Assembly (NCBI RefSeq): GCF_051401765.1
Contig: NW_027480532.1
Location: 1,178,001 to 1,242,000 of the forward strand
Source of the DNA: Calliopsis andreniformis
Taxonomy: Eukaryota; Arthropoda; Insecta; Hymenoptera; Andrenidae
Reading direction: 5' to 3'
DNA length: 64,000 nt
The notes under the pieces were generated by a model. The model saw only the letters and a program-made list of their open reading frames with translations, was not told where the DNA came from and made no database searches. Position numbers and translations under genes: made by a program. This document shows positions 63,309 through 64,000 of the stretch, one piece after another. Numbering within the stretch: the first letter of the stretch is position 1; each line of letters begins with the position of its first letter.

Positions 63309-64000
63309 AATACTCAATCTGCAATCCTCAATCCTCAATCCCCAATCCTCAATCCTCATTCTTCAATCCTCAATACCCAATCCTCAATCTTCAATTCTCA
63401 ATCCTCAACTCTCAATTCTCAATCCTCAATCCTCAGACCTCAATCATCAATATTCAACCCTCAGTCCTCGTCCTGAATACACAACCCTCAATCCTCAACC
63501 CTCAATCTTCAATCATCAATATTCAATATTCAATCCTCAATCCTCAAGCCTCAATCCTCAATCCTCAATCCTCAACCTTGAGTCCTCAATACTCAAGCTT
63601 CAATCCTCAATCCTCAATCCTCAATTGTCAACCCTCTATCTTCAATCCTCAATACACAATCTTCAATCCTCAATCCTCAATCCTCAATCCTCAATCCTCA
63701 ATCCTCATTCTTCAATCCTCAATACCCAATCCACAATCTTAAATCCTCAATCCTCAATTCGCAATCGTCAATCCTCAATCCTCAGGCCTCAAGTATCAAT
63801 ACTCAACCCTCAGTCCTCGTCCTCAATCCACGACCTTCAATCCTCAATCCTCAATCTTCATTCATCAATATGCAACATTCAATCCTCAATCCTCAATCCT
63901 CAATCCTCAATCCTCAATGTTCAATCCTCAATACCCAATCCTCAGTCTTCAATCCTCAATCCTCAATCCCGAATCCCCAATCCTCAATCCTCAATCCTCA

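Larger units (their letters stand above)
1..64000 (+). repeat. 7-bp satellite array, consensus TCCTCAA, filling the window
   Basis: Nearly every position can be read in successive heptamers of consensus TCCTCAA. Common variants are TCTTCAA, TACTCAA, TCCTCAG, CCCTCAA, ACCTCAA, TACCCAA, TTCTCAA, TCCTCAT, TCGTCAA and TCCACAA. Orientation never changes: I found no TTGAGGA tract on the + strand. G is rare on the + strand and enters mainly as the last base of TCCTCAG, so C/G skew is extreme throughout. No unique sequence, tRNA, rRNA, transposon end or intron-bearing gene is visible. The heptamer gives the peptide cycle SSILNPQ in all three + frames and a TGA per 21 nt in all - frames, so the long forward open frames carry no coding information. 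Satellites of this size are eukaryotic. The species and chromosomal position cannot be read from the sequence. Confidence 0.97.
61778..64000 (+). repeat. 2904-bp tandem duplication, copy 2, internally deleted and cut by the window end
   Basis: The offset to copy 1 is 2904 up to about 62790, 2806 from ATGCTC (59988/62794), and 2407 from about 63310 to the end (TCAATTG 61214/63621). Two losses of 98 and 399 bp (14 and 57 heptamers) explain this. The second loss removes the counterpart of the landmark at 60666. The copy is still running at base 64000, so its true right edge is outside the window. Confidence 0.87.

Noticed and set aside
1..64000. CRISPR array
   Set aside because: There is no alternation of fixed repeat and unique spacer of constant length; the unit is 7 bp and continuous, and no cas-like gene exists in the window.
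1..64000. Functional telomere
   Set aside because: The unit is not a known telomere unit, most copies are substituted, and the array has internal kilobase-scale duplications unlike telomerase products. A distant origin from telomeric repeats is kept only as a weak finding.

Overview
The whole window is one uninterrupted satellite array. The unit is a 7-bp repeat, TCCTCAA on the + strand (TTGAGGA on the - strand), running in one orientation from base 1 to base 64000. I see no gene, RNA gene, transposon or unique flank, so the array is longer than the window. An array of this kind points to a eukaryotic heterochromatic region (pericentromeric, subtelomeric, or a sex or B chromosome), but nothing here identifies the species. 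The long + strand open frames are an artefact: 3 x 7 = 21 nt, so the heptamer reads as the same peptide cycle, SSILNPQ, in all three forward frames, while every reverse frame meets TGA once per 21 nt.

There are two levels of order above the heptamer. First, the register is kept almost perfectly. Substituted heptamers are everywhere, but length changes are nearly all rare 6-mers (TCCTCG or CCCTCA before the next T) or a very rare 8-mer. Counting these predicts the length modulo 7 of every interval I tested, from 573 bp to 8757 bp. Second, the diverged heptamers form a fixed landmark of about 107 bp that starts TAGAATAT. I found at least 38 copies (two subfamilies, some truncated) plus 6 of a related EcoRI-palindrome variant. 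Spacing is often 711-739 bp at 8-15 kb and often 1076-1152 bp (1132 bp recurs) from about 23 kb onward, which is a higher-order repeat.

Layout: 1-18.6 kb is an older mosaic of short blocks that recur at different distances. 18.6-30.4 kb is a 5918-bp segment duplicated in tandem. 30.4-33.9 kb is a mosaic with homology to 42.8-46.1 kb and to 9.8-12.1 kb. 33.9-41.9 kb is a 3965-bp tandem duplication. Overlapping it, 39.7-57.2 kb is an 8757-bp tandem duplication. 57.2-58.9 kb is a linker that is a deleted copy of 53.9-55.5 kb. 58.9-64 kb is a 2904-bp duplication whose second copy has lost 98 and 399 bp (both multiples of 7) and runs off the window.

The history that fits is old, heavily substituted monomers spread by recent, near-identical kilobase-scale duplications. 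The exact large duplications could also be assembly effects, and only long reads can settle that.
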